Origin: Elasticomyces elasticus
Lineage: Eukaryota > Ascomycota > Dothideomycetes > Mycosphaerellales > Teratosphaeriaceae
Assembly (NCBI GenBank): GCA_035926095.1
Contig: JAVRQT010000008.1
Location: forward strand, 1-64,000
Length of the DNA stretch: 64,000 nt
Direction of reading: 5' to 3'
The notes beneath the pieces were generated by a model. That model did no database searches, was not told the origin of the DNA, and worked only from the letters and a program-made list of their open reading frames with translations. The position numbers and the translations under genes are program-made. Shown here in pieces: positions 10,365 to 21,901 of this stretch (its first letter is position 1; the number at the start of each line of letters is the position of its first letter).

Positions 10365-11797
10365 CTAATGCGTCCCGTTTGTAGTACTTTTACTATCCGC
10401 AAACTCCTTTCGGAACAGCGCCTCCATCTCCCGCCTCACAGCCACAGCCTGATTCTTCTCGCTGTACTCAACATCCTTCCAACTCAAACCTTCACCCTTC
10501 CCAATATCCCTCGTCAACACCAGCCCGTGAGCAAGTCCAATCGGCAATCCCTCGATCTTCATCGAAGCAGCCGCTGGCATCAACTTCCCATACACCATGA
10601 ACCCACCCTCCCCATCCAGCTTCTCGCCAGCTTTCAGGTCCCGTTTCGCCGTCGCAACAACATCGCCGGCCCATGTCCGTGTCTGTCCTGTCGGCTCACC
10701 TCGACACATGATACTCGCAATCGACACTCCCAGCTCAAGGCCAATGAGGTGGAAGGGTTTGTATTGCGCTGCGTATTTGCCTGTTGAATCTGTCTCGAGC
10801 CCGTACTGCTTGAAGCACTCCATCTGGTACGGTCCAGGTGCTTCGATGATCACATACACGCCCCATCGCAGGTCACCGAAGACAGGTCTGCCGTCGATCT
10901 CGAGGCAAGAGACAACTTCCACCGTACCTTTCTTATCGAGGATGCCGCCGTCTGCTTTTGGCCGGAGAGTACGTGGCAGGTCGTGTCGACCACAGGGTGG
11001 AAACATCAGCCCGTCATCCGGAGGAATCAGGTCACACCCGTTAGCCACCGCAGCCATCTCCAAAGCAGATTTTGTGCCATCGAGAAATGAATTGAACATC
11101 TGCGGATTGAAGTCGCCGGTCGCGAGCTGCTCTTTGGTGAAGCCATAGTAATCCCATACAGTGTCCGGCGTCGAGTGGTGGTATGCCGGGAGATGCTTCG
11201 TACCTTTACCAGCACATACAACCTTGAAGCCCGCCGTTCGTGCCCAGTCAACAAGCTCGGCTATCAAAGCAGGCTGGTCACCGTACGCCATGGAGTAAAT
11301 GATGCCAGCTTCCTTGGCTCGCCGAGTAAGTAATGGACCAGCCAGCACGTCAGCTTCAACATTGATCATGACTATGTGCTTCTTGTGCTCGCAGCATAAG
11401 AGTGCGTGTCGAATGCCTGCTGCTGGGCTGCCTGTCACCTCGAGAATAACGTCGATGTTCGGGTTGGCGATCAGCGCTGCGGAGTCTGTCGTAATGGCTG
11501 TCTTGTTTGCCTTGATGCCTTCTTCGAGTGAGATCGAGAGGTCGTATGCCTCCTCAGGGTAGCCTGTCCGCTTGAGTGCTGCTCTCGCTCGGTCTGCTGA
11601 GAGGTCTGCGATTCCTGCTAGCCGCATGCCAGGCGTGCCATGGGCTTGTGATATGCTGCCGTGGGTCAGTGATAGTAAAGACCGACATATGGCCTCACGT
11701 ACAACATCGAACCAAACTTGCCGGCACCGATCAAGCCGACTTGTATCGGCTTGCCAGCAGCTTCGCGTTCCGCGAGCTTGGTCGAAAGACTGGTCAT
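10365..11797 (-). CDS. NAD(P)-binding oxidoreductase with C-terminal SAF domain (COG4091-like)
   Basis: Exon 11797-11703 and exon 11655-10365 are joined by a 47-bp intron (GTACGT..GGCAG), giving 461 residues. The start MTSLSTKLAEREAAGKP leads straight into a Rossmann motif, IQVGLIGAGKFGSMF. The fold resembles homoserine dehydrogenase/Gfo-Idh proteins (LAGIADLS, DVILEVTGSPAAG, MINVEADVLAGPLL). The C-terminal third (VVATAKRDLKAGEKLDGEGG) looks like an SAF domain, which in bacterial relatives binds acidic sugars or related ligands. The substrate is unknown. COG4091-type proteins are better known from bacteria, so an ancient transfer is possible, but the intron shows it is established in the fungus. 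Confidence 0.85.
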
Positions 11798-12755
11798 CCT
11801 TGTCGATTCTTGGGTTCAGTAATTGGCGGTGCTCAAAGAGATATGATTGCGAGGGCACTAGAACAGAACAACGTGAATGATTGACCTTGCGATCTCGGCC
11901 ATATCAACTGCTCTCTATACCCGTACCCCGCAACGAGGAGGGAGCTGGTGGCGAGCAAGCTATGCCTGTTCCTGGCGAGTGTTTCAAGTGATCGACAATC
12001 TATTGCCGAGTGCCTGTAGCTGCCCGTCTGAACGGCAGGTGTGGTGTCAAAACAATCCATCGACTTCTCGAGCTTGTGGAGACTGATCAACCTCCCTCAG
12101 TAGCCAGGAAAGCGAAGCACCATGTCGTCTGGCCATCTATTATAAGTCAGCAAAGCGCTTTGCCATATGCAAGCGACCGTCTCCACGATCTCAATGCTAT
12201 GCCGGCATCTGGCAGGATGGAAGACCGTGCCGGAAGCCGCGCGACTTATGTCGGTGCATTTGCTGCACACCATGGCACCAGGCTACATGGCTCGCGAAGC
12301 ACAGGACATCCGCTCAACCATGAATACATGTGGGATGTCGGTGAAGAGTTCCACGAGCGAAAGAAAGTGTCGTGCCCATCTCATGAACTGCGCTAGCTCC
12401 GAGGGCTCGTGACGAGCCGCGATGCCAAGCCTGATGACGAGCACAATAATCGAACGCTCTTCACCCGCCGCCCAGCCCACGACATCCTCTTTCCACTTTT
12501 GATGTTGCTTGAGCAGTCTAAGTGCTCGAATGCGTGCTCGCACTCGGGCGCATTGCATACCCATCCCATGGGAGTCTATTGACTCCCGCAAAGCACGTCA
12601 AGCACAAATTTGGCTAAAAGATCGATACAGAAACCTACAGCAGCGGTACTTGCATGATTCCACCCATTGTACCGCTAGTCTACTGGTTCGGATCTTGAAT
12701 CAGGAGAGGGGACGGGTCACAGCGCTCAGCTGCTTCTTAAACAAGTATGCAACAT
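11798..12755. other. Intergenic, no gene supported
   Basis: This holds the promoter of the SAF-domain gene and almost 1 kb with no good model. A minus-strand frame at 12283-12591 (ending VERMSCASRAM) has a fairly protein-like composition and might be an exon, but I found no splice partner or homology. Confidence 0.4.
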
Positions 12756-13434
12756 CTAGCTAAGCCTCCACATCGCATAGGCCAGAACAAGGGTAACTAC
12801 TGCACCAAAGGTACCCCCGACTTGTGCACCAGTGGCGAGATCCTTCGTCAAAAGCGCCACGACTGCACTTGAAGCTGCAGTCGCACATATCGCAAGTACC
12901 AAAGGGAACAGCAAGAGCTTTCGGTCAGACTCGTAGGCGACGAATACGACGTCGCGCACTCGTGCTGGTGACCTCTGGCTGTCGGTTTTGCCAACTTGAA
13001 AGCGTCGATGCTCAACGAAGTAATCCGCTTCGTCCATCAAAGATTGCGGATTTGCGAATCCACGAGTCAGCAGATCACTCCTGCGAAGTGCCCGATACTG
13101 CGTTTCGCGTGGGTAATCGTTGTCTAACGTGCCCAAGAATGATGACTGCGATCATTTTAGCCTAGTCATATGCAACGAGCTTGTACCAGCGTGCATGGTG
13201 ACCTACCGATCCAACAACGCCGACATAAACGGCAGGCCTTTTACAAAGAATCAGTCTCGCAAACAGCTGCTTTCGCCGAGATGACAGGCCCTCCCACCAA
13301 GTTCGGAGGCACCGCATTTGTTCACACGCATCTTCTCCCATTGCTTGCTTGGAGATATATCTTCGTACATTCCTTTCATATCCAACCCAGATCTCGCCTT
13401 TGAGTTTTTGCATGTTCAGCTCGTGGTCTAGCAT
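12756..13434 (-). CDS. Small membrane protein of unknown function
   Basis: Exons 13434-13207 and 13145-12756 join in phase 0 (61-bp intron, GTAGGT..TCGCAG, with TGACTAG before the acceptor), giving 205 residues. The N-terminal half is basic and soluble (KGEIWVGYERNVRRYISK). The C-terminus holds two hydrophobic segments (LLLFPLVLAICATAASSAVV and GGTFGAVVTLVLAYAMW), suggesting a membrane anchor or hairpin. The arrangement recalls fungal proteins with terminal paired helices near HET/NLR genes, but I cannot assign a family. The first exon is open upstream to an in-frame TGA, so ATG 13434 is the only start in this frame; an upstream exon cannot be ruled out. Confidence 0.5.
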
Positions 13435-14286
13435 TGTCGTTTTGTTCGGGTCTAGAACGACAAGGAATCCGCAATACAGGGGTGAGACGCATCAACATAT
13501 TGGTCGTCTTAGCAGTTACTTCAATGGAACAGTGCTGATGCCATTGCGGACACATTGCAAGCATGGGTCATAAGTTTTTGATTCCCGTCAACTCCTCTCG
13601 CAGTCCAATGCAATTGGAGCACTGTTTGACGGGGCCTGCAACGACAGATCAACCATGATAGCCCATCTTGAGCCATGTCGTCCAACTTGTGTTCATTTCT
13701 CAGATCATTTGTCATCGCAGCCTTAGGCACCATTCGTGCGGCTATGCGAACAAATTGCGCGAAATTTGCGTGCACCTGGCAAGCCTGGTTGATCATTCTG
13801 TGCAAGTCACCGCCCGCATGCAAAGGCAAGCTGAGCCAGCGACTGCATAGCCTGCGTTCGGCATCCAATCAAGTAGCTTTCTGACACGCATCGCCAGCAA
13901 GCATGAGGCAACCTCACCTCCATTGGTGCTTGGGGGCGCATATTCGAGGTTGGGCACCATGGCATACATGACTTCATCCCTTCGTGACCGAACCTGGGTG
14001 CATTCGTCTACCACTGACTGCTTTCTACGTAAAGCTTCAAGGCGAACATCACATCGTTTTGGTTCCCTACCTGGAAAGCATCGAACTGTTCGACTCGGTG
14101 AGCACAGCAGTGCGTCAGCCGCCTTAGGGGTGATCTCGCATAAAAGGTACGCAAATGTTTCATTTCCCGCACAGCACCGCACAGAGTACAATATAGTGAA
14201 GGTACGCTCTGCGTAGCCACACGCCAACGGATAGTCCTCAGAGCCATCAAGCTGTCCTGAACCTCTTCATCGCGGAGTACTCGACC
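13435..14286. other. Intergenic before the HET-NACHT gene
   Basis: This contains the promoter of the HET-NACHT gene. Minus-strand frames at 13521-13868 and 13793-14227 look mildly coding and might be 5' exons of the membrane-protein gene, but no in-frame splice to 13434 was found. Confidence 0.4.
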
Positions 14287-17200
14287 ATGCGCCTCCTTCA
14301 TCGACGTGACGACGGTAGCGTCACGTTGACCCACGACATAGACGAGGCCGACGAGGTACCCCCATATGCTATCCTTTCACACAGATGGGGTAATCAGGAG
14401 GTAACCTATGCCGACTTCGTACACGGTGACGGCGCCCAAAAGGCAGGCTACGACAAGATCCAACTCTGCATTGAACAAGCAGCCAAAGACGGCCTTGAAT
14501 ATGTGTGGATCGATACTGTCTGTATCGATAGATCCAGGTCCGCAGAGCTCTCGGAAGCCATCATGTCAATGTTCAAGTGGTACCAAAACGCGGCCATCTG
14601 TTACGTGCACCTATCGGACGTATCGGCCACAGAACACGACATTCACCACTTGTCATTCGCAAGAGAGTGGGAAGGAGAGTTTCGCAAGAGTAAGTGGTTC
14701 GGTCGAACATGGACGCTTCAGGAATTGCTTGCCCCAGCGTCGGTAAATTTCTATTCCGTGGAAGGAACAAAGCTAGGCGACAAGCGCTCGCTGCGCCAGC
14801 ACATTCGTGAAGTCACAGGGATACCAGACGGTGCACTTCAGAACGATCCAATGGCTGAGTTCACCATTGGGGAAAGACTTTCGTGGGCGCTTGCTCGACA
14901 GAGCACACGGATCGAAGACAAGGCGTATGCCTTGCTTGGCATACTTGACGTATCTATGCCAATCATCTACGGCGAGGGGGATCGTGCGTTCGTTCGGCTG
15001 CTGCAAGAGCTCGAGGAGGCCAGCATCAAACAACGACACCTACAGAATGAACAAGACCAGCTCATCCGTACTCTTCCCAGGAGCTTGTCGGCCGTTTTCG
15101 ACCCGGGGAACGACGACCACGCACCGATGTGTACACCTACTACAAGAGTCGAGGTTCTCCGTGACATCTCCCTATGGGCGGAAGGCTCAGACAACAGGAA
15201 CATCTACTGGCTGAACGGGACAGCAGGTACTGGAAAGACAACTATCGCACGCGCAGTCGCTCGTAGACTACATGCGCAGGGCACACTCGGAGGCAGTTTT
15301 TTCTTTTCCGGAGGACTTGACGATGCAATCCGTGCCGACAATCTGGTCACTACACTTGCGTCCCAGCTAGCTTCTCGTGACCCACAGATGAGACAACATA
15401 TTTGTGATGCTATACACGCCCACAAGGACATCGCGCAGTCTTCTCTTTACGAGCAGTGGAACAACCTAATTGTACGGCCGTTCTCCAAGCTGAAGGCCCA
15501 CACTGGGCATGTCGTGCTGGTTATTGATGGACTGGATGAGTGCCACGATGAAGGACGTCTTTCCACCATTGTGAGGCTTTTAGCCTCGCTTGAAGTACCA
15601 AGCAACGCCGGCTTAAGGCTATTCGTGACAAGCAGACCACTTCCGCGGATCCGACAACTGATCCAAAGCATCCCTGAGGCCAAACGCAAGTCATTCGTCC
15701 TCCATGACATTGCACCCGCAATGGTCGAAAGGGATCTGTCCCTGTACGTTGAAGAACGGCTGGCATGCATAGAAAGAGGGCGCGTGTTGAAGCCGGAGTG
15801 GCTTGACGCACAAGTGATTGCCGAACTGGTCGATAAGGCGACTGGAGTGTTTCTATGGGTATCAACCGTTTGTCGCTATATCCTAAAAGGAGGTCGCCTG
15901 GCCGAAAGCCGTATGCGAGGAATATTACAGGCCGACCTTGCGCATACCAGTTTGGACCACTTGTACGCTACTTGGTTGAGGGAGTCCATGCTACAAGTCA
16001 CGGACGACGCAAGCGGCTTGAAGGCCGTTAAGCAACGAAAGAGACTGCTTGGGACACTCGCCGTGCTTTTCCGACCTCTCTCGATCCAGTCTCTGGCAAC
16101 TTTGCTTCAGACTGAACCACAGGGAATCACAGACACACTGGCAGATCTCTACATGGTAGTGGACATGCCATCGGCACACAACGAGCCTGTCAGGTTCATT
16201 CATCATTCCGCCCGGGAGTTCTTGTTGAGCGAGGCCAGGTGCAGTAATACTGACTTCTTGGTGAGTGAACAGGATGCACACATGGCGCTCGCCCGGAGCT
16301 GCGTACAGCTTTTATCGAAAGGGTTTCCCACGCACATCAGCAATCAGTCGGCATCAGGTGCCTTGGATGGGGATGTCATGCGCTCTCAGCCTAAACGACG
16401 CCTCCCGCCCGAAGTACAATATGCATATCTTTATGTCCTGGAGCACATACAACGAAGTGGAGCTTATGCTCGACATTCTGACAATGCACTTGTCGAGACC
16501 CGGCGCCTGCAATGGGCACGGGCGATGTGTCTCGTAGGAGAGTCCTTGAATGCTGAAAACACCCTCGAAATCTGCAGCTCCTCGCTTCCGCCGGACATTC
16601 TCAAGTGGTTCGACGGTAAAGCCGTGCGAGCCCTCTGTGCTGATCAACATGACGATGCTCAATCGGACCTTAAGCTGCACGGGTATGCGGATTCCGTCAT
16701 AAGCCGCGTCCAAGACGTATCGGCCAGTGCGCATCTTAATGAAGCGCCTTCACCATTGGATTCTATTTTAATACCGGGGACCACTTATAGTGGCGACAAC
16801 TCTGACACTCATGAACTGGGCAGGCAAGCCGCAAGGAAGGAAAATGGCCTGCCTTTTTCGAACGCGGCAACCGGCTCATGTTCCACCGAAAGGCGTGACA
16901 TGAAAGTTGAGGGTTGCTTGTCATCATCGACCGCATGCAATGATCGCAACATTTTGCCACTGCGCGTTCTTCAACCCCATGCGTTGAGATCTCATACCAA
17001 TGGAACGAACGGTACAAGTACTTCTTCGGAGTCAGGGAATAGCAGTACCCGCGCGGGCGTGTACGCCGCAGTTAATAGTCGATCTGGCTTTGCTGGAGGT
17101 TCAAGAGAGGGCCAGGGAGGCTTGAATGAAGAGGGCGATGGCAATGAGGACAAGACGACAGATGGTGGTATCGTGAAAGACACCAGCGTTGTTCATACGT

Positions 17201-18407
17201 CGCAGATGCCATGCCCATGCATAAGTCCGGAAAATGGCATGTGCCAAGGCTCCGATCCCAACGTATCGACCATGAGGTAAGAGACGAGGAGAAGTCCTCG
17301 TCGTGTGCTGCGTCCATTCGCTAACCACGTATGACAGGAGGAAGCTTCGGTCTTTCCATCAATTCTTCGATTGCGACAGGTGCTGGGATGCTTTCGAGAA
17401 CAAAGCCGCCCTCACTTCACATGACTGCTTGCGTTGCGAGCCATTTTGCATCTCAGCAGGCTGCGAACCGAGTGGCGACAGTATCGCAAGCCGGAAGCAT
17501 GCAAGAGACAAGTGGAAGTGTCCTACAAATCCTCCACAGCTTGACGCAGTGGAGTACTGGCACTATGCCTTTTATGGTGTCGCAGCCAGTGTGCCGTTTG
17601 GTATGTCCGAGTAGCTCCATATAATGATCTATCCGACGCTAACAAAGCTCAGTCTTATGCGACCGAAATACGAAGCACAACAACAGCCCAGTAGCTCGAG
17701 TTCAGCGAATTGGGCACGCTCCACCTAAAGATACTGAGGCTCACCAAGTCCCTCATAAGAGACCATCTGATGAAGTCAACGACCTGGTGCAAAGCACGAA
17801 GAAGCAAAGAACAACTGATGTGATGGACTCGGACAACGTCGAAGACCTGGTGCTTACTATCGGGATCATACTCGATCACATCGAGAATCTCCCGTGTCGC
17901 CTGCTTTATGCATTGCGGCAACATGTCGACGTTGGGTGCATTCCGAACGACTTGTTACAAACCGTCTGCCAAATTTCTAACAGCCAGCGACGCATGATCA
18001 AGCAAAAAGCACCCTCTGCATTGCCAAAATCGACTGACGAGCTACTGGTCAACATGCCTCAGAGCAAAGGCGATGATCATTATCAACCATCACACTTCAA
18101 CGGCCGAACTGGACCGGGCGCAAGACCAAACCCACAGTTCTTGCATACTGAGTACCCCTTGCCAGTGGACCCTCTCACAAGTACGTCAAACTACCAATTC
18201 CAAGCTCCTTCTGACGCACGTGAACGACGGAGTGATTCGAACTTCGCCTTGCCGAATGATATCGCCGCACATTCTGCATCAAACGAGGGTGACCTTCAGA
18301 AAGACATGAACTCCGCTATTTCCGATTGGGACGGGTATGACTTTGGTGATGATTTCAACCTGAACTGGGAAAATGCATTGGCCGCTGATGGGGAAATGTT
18401 GCAGTAG
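14287..18407 (+). CDS. HET-NACHT NLR with C-terminal zinc-finger-like motif and acidic tail
   Basis: HET domains trigger cell death on non-self recognition; NACHT is the oligomerising NTPase. Three exons, 14287-17276, 17338-17600 and 17653-18407, join in frame to 1,335 residues. The introns are GTAAGA..TGACAG and GTATGT..CTCAG. The HET domain spans about 25-200, with PPYAILSHRWGNQEVTYADF, YVWIDTVCID and WFGRTWTLQELLAP. Walker A is GTAGTGKTT at 311-319 and Walker B VVLVIDGLDE at 409-418. After the NACHT comes the usual helical region (FIHHSAREFLL), then a Ser/Gly-rich linker. Exon 2 encodes a motif with C1009, C1012, H1024 and C1026/C1029 (FDCDRCWDAF..LTSHDC). Exon 3 has a basic patch (KKQRTTD) and ends acidic (DWDGYDFGDDFNLNW). 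The WD40 repeats of HET-E/HET-D relatives are absent. Confidence 0.88.
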
Positions 18408-18680
18408 ACGTTGGCACGGATCTTACGAATGTCACATTGGACGTCTGGGCTGTAGGACTCGAAGCACCAACCGCATTCTCCGTGCAATCCCTGCCATCAT
18501 GTAGCGGTGATCTGTACCGTGTTATTTGGTCGAGCTTCTGCTGTTCATGTGTAATCAACTTGATGGTTCTGCTTCTTGTGAGAAACAAGACTAAGCAGTT
18601 GGTAATGATCAACGAAGAAAGCGTAGCAAAGCGGATCATTTTAGGCACATACTATATGCACCCGAATTCGATCTCGAGTT

Positions 18681-20391
18681 CTATGCTTTCTCCGAGTAGA
18701 AAGAATCAACTGCAGGAGCTTTGTTGTCCGCCATGCTATCGTTCACGGACGCCGCAATCGAGGCACGGCGAAAGGCGTCAGTCTCCGCAGCCTCGCCATC
18801 GAACACAATCGATATCTGCTCAAGCGTTCGTCCCTTTAGAAGAGTGATCAGCTAATCTCTCGCAGGCACTCCTCTGGTCAGAATCTTACCTTGGTTTCCG
18901 GAAACAAAAAGTAGATCGTTGGTATCATAGCAGCCAGAGTTGCAACGTACACGAAGTAGAACTTCCAATGTAGAGCGTCCAAGGCAATCGAGTTAACATA
19001 CTGATTGAAGAAGCCAGCACCAAAGACCGTGGTGAGGTTTGCTGACAGACCCTTGGCTCGCAGCCGGAACGGCAGTATCTCAACAGGATAGGCGATCGAA
19101 AGTGGCGTGAAGGCGATGTCGTAGAAGCCGAAGAAGATGAAGAGAAAAGCTACGGTGGCACCGCCAGCAGCTTTGATGCCGTGCTCGGCGAAGACCGCGC
19201 TGAGAGCGGTCACGATAGTGAAAGAGACCAGCATGCCGCAGGCGGAGGTCAGCCAGAGAGGTCGACGACCGTATTTTTCTGCGGCCAATGCACCCATGAA
19301 AGACAAACCCGCATTCCAGAATTGTAACGCAAGGTTAATACCGGCCTGGGTGATTGAGCTGGTGATGGCGACACTCTTCAGAATAGGTGCGAGATAGTCT
19401 GTGAAGCTGTGTTAGCGAAGCGAATACCGGAAAATGCACATCTTGACTTACACGACACGATGCCGTTTCCAGCCCACTGGATCATAAACCCCACAAGGAT
19501 GCATATCAGGAAACGGTGTCGATTGCCCTTGGTGGCGAAGAACGTGGACCAGCCAGTGGACTTGGCAGCTTCCTTTTCCACGTCAAGAGCTTGGCAGATC
19601 TCTTCGAACTCGTACTGCACGAGTTCGTCGTCAACTACACCATTCGCATGGTATCTAGCCAAGATCCTGAGAGCTTCGTCATGCCGGTTCTTCGACACGA
19701 GCCAACGAGGCGACTCCGGGACAAGAAGAAGGCCAAAAAGTTGGATCGCTGGAAACAGTCCCTGCATGAGGCACGGCACACGCCAGCTCCAGCTATTACC
19801 CACAAAGAGCGTGCCGAGCGTCAAGATGGTGGAGACAATTGCTCCCCAATACCAGATGGCCTGAAACAGGTTCGTGACGTTGGCTCGGTGCTTCGGATGT
19901 ACGATCTCGTTGGTCAGGGGCGGTGATGCCGTTTGCTAAAAAACTTGTCCAATACTTAGCATGATCCTAGTTCCGAGAAATGCATAGACGCCAGAAGTGG
20001 CGCATTGGATGATCGCCGCAGCCAACATGATACTCGATCCAATGGCCACTGTGAAGCGCCGGCCCATGTAGTCGCTGACGTAGGAAGCCGGGATGAACGA
20101 CGGCAGGCCTCCGAGGCTGATGCCAGCAAGTGTCAGCCCGAGCAGGCTACTGCTGACGTCGACAATGTTTGCATTGAAGTATGGTATGGCCAACAACCCA
20201 TTGATGAGCGAGCCATCATAACCGTTAGCTGCCGCTGATGCAAACATGGTTACAATGCCGATGTTCAAGCGCCTGAGTCCTGGGTCGCGAGTCCAGCTGG
20301 CGTTGACATTGTTGCGGAGGGTCTTGTAGTCTTCGTTGCCGCTCGAGGCGACGGTGCCAGCGGTTCGCCACCCCGACGTACTCCAGAACAT
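18681..20391 (-). pseudogene. MFS sugar transporter with one in-frame TAG
   Basis: Exons 20391-19452, 19398-18890 and 18833-18681 assemble into a 12-TM sugar transporter of 534 codons, the usual family length. The 5' limit is the ATG giving MFWSTSGWRTAG; upstream in-frame ATGs (20523, 20535, 20544) exist. Seen: NASWTRDPGLRRLNIG, NGYDGSLINGLLAIPYF, YVSDYMGRRF, VPESPRWLVSKNR, KYGRRPLWL and the terminal PETKGRTLEQISIVFDG. Codon 152 (19938-19936) is TAG, inside an otherwise perfectly continuing frame, where relatives read IGFAQTASPPL-like. Frame is kept on both sides, so a simple indel error does not explain it, and the only GT..AG pairs that remove it are 9-20 bp. It is either a nonsense allele, a base-call error or a readthrough site (TAG CAA context). 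Confidence 0.82.
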
Positions 20392-21019
20392 CTCCAGAGC
20401 ATGTTGGAGTGCATGAGACGTCGCGTGCGTCCATGCTGCGTTGAGGGTCTGCACGATCTGCCTGAAGAACCACGAGTCTGAGGATGCAGTGAGTCCGCGA
20501 GCACATATATGAGTAGCTCTCATTCCCACTTCCATATCCTTCATCTTACAGGCTCTTCATCTTTCGTCCTTACAGTCAAGAGGTCGGAATTAGACCATAC
20601 ATAACCACTTTCAACCTCCTTTCTACTTCACAGATCTTCAACATCAACATGGGTGGCCCCGGCGGGTTATGAGGCGTCTGGGATACAACAAGAGCGTCCA
20701 TGGTCCGAAGAAGGCCTCGGTACATGGTAGAGGAAATGACAACATGGGGACGGCCAAATTGCAGCCATTGTTGGATCCTCGGCGGGCGCGGGCGCATAAG
20801 CAGATACGGCGGACTCAGGACACCATCCTCAGTCGCCGTAACACCACTACGCATGCCGTCTACCGTGGCGCAACCGAGCCTTCAAATATCGATTCGCTCG
20901 AGGGTTTGGTCTCCCGGGTTGAAAACAGCATCTCGTGCTTCCATGGCTATGAAAGGATCCAGGCATAATCTCAGCTCCTCCTTCCTTCTGCGTCAGCTTC
21001 CATGTTCACCATACTTTAC
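20392..21019. other. Intergenic between two broken genes
   Basis: This would hold the transporter's promoter and the kinase's 3' flank. I see no further gene; the open frames here are short and lack coding character. Confidence 0.4.
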
Positions 21020-21901
21020 TCACGTGTCCCCAAAGTGCCACCGACGGATCTCTTCATACTTCAGCTCGTCTGGAAATGGTTCCAAGAAGTGTTCGATCTC
21101 GGCACGCCAGAAGCGATTACTGTAATTCACCTGGCAAGCTGTGCTGTATTCCCAGTAGTACGGATATCATCCTGCAGTCTCCCAGTCGATGATGCCCTTG
21201 ACCACGTCGCCGTCGGCCATGATGTTCAGGCTACTCAAGTCGCCATGTGTGAATACCGGATCTGGCCACTTTCGGTTGTGGAATCGTATCAATTCGTTAA
21301 TGTCGGCTGACAATCTTTCATCCTCGACCGCAAACTCAGGTCCTAGGCCACCTCGACTTCTAAGGTAGCTGTGGAAGGCGAGTATGTTGTCAAACGGTCC
21401 AAACGTCGTGGAATCACTGCCAGCTAGTCGACAGGAACCCGGTAGTCTACAGTCCGACAATGCACCCCCATCCACGTTCGCGACCGCTGCGCTCGGAGGT
21501 TTGAGTCGACCCATGTTTTCCACCATGCCCCTTAACTGCTTCAGTATCGCAGCTTGGGATTCGGGGGACCTCTGTAACCACCCATGTACGAGCGCTTTGC
21601 CCTTGATCCGGCTCATCACGATGTACGTGGAGTCCTTATGCGCAAAGGCGCAGTGGACCTTCGGAACCGGGATGGAAGTGTTGCGAGCGATGTACTGCAT
21701 CGTGGAGGCTTCAGGGAGGTATTCTCCGATCTTGATGCAAAGTGTGGGCGTCACGAACAGAATGCGTCCACGTTGGTGTCGGAAGAGCTTGACGGCGGCG
21801 AGAACAAGAAATCGGCGCAATTTCGTATTGTTGATGGATGTCTCGCCGATATAAACCCCCGGTGCCTTCAGACCGGTGCGTGCCTTGGTGGTAGACTCCA
21901 T
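21020..21901 (-). pseudogene. APH-type phosphotransferase with TGG-to-TGA nonsense codon
   Basis: The single frame from ATG 21901 encodes an aminoglycoside-phosphotransferase/choline-kinase-like protein. Seen: CIKIGEYLPEASTMQYIARN, IPVPKVHCAF, the Brenner motif HGDLSSLNIM at 219-228 and the metal-binding GIIDWETAG at 236-244. Codon 245 (21169-21167) is TGA. The same frame then continues for 48 codons as YPYYWEYSTACQVNYSNRFW... to a natural stop at 21022-21020, exactly matching the family pattern AGW-YPxYWEY. So a conserved Trp codon has become TGA. The remaining 244 residues keep all catalytic motifs but lose the C-terminal helices. Such fungal APH proteins are numerous and their substrates are mostly unknown. 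Confidence 0.82.

Noticed and set aside
13521..13868. Minus-strand frame as a 5' exon of the small membrane protein
   Set aside because: No acceptor or donor pair links it in frame to 13434; every tested junction meets a stop.
19930..19957. Mini-intron removing the TAG in the sugar transporter
   Set aside because: GT..AG pairs around the stop span only 9-20 bp, below any fungal intron size, and the 20-bp one breaks the frame.
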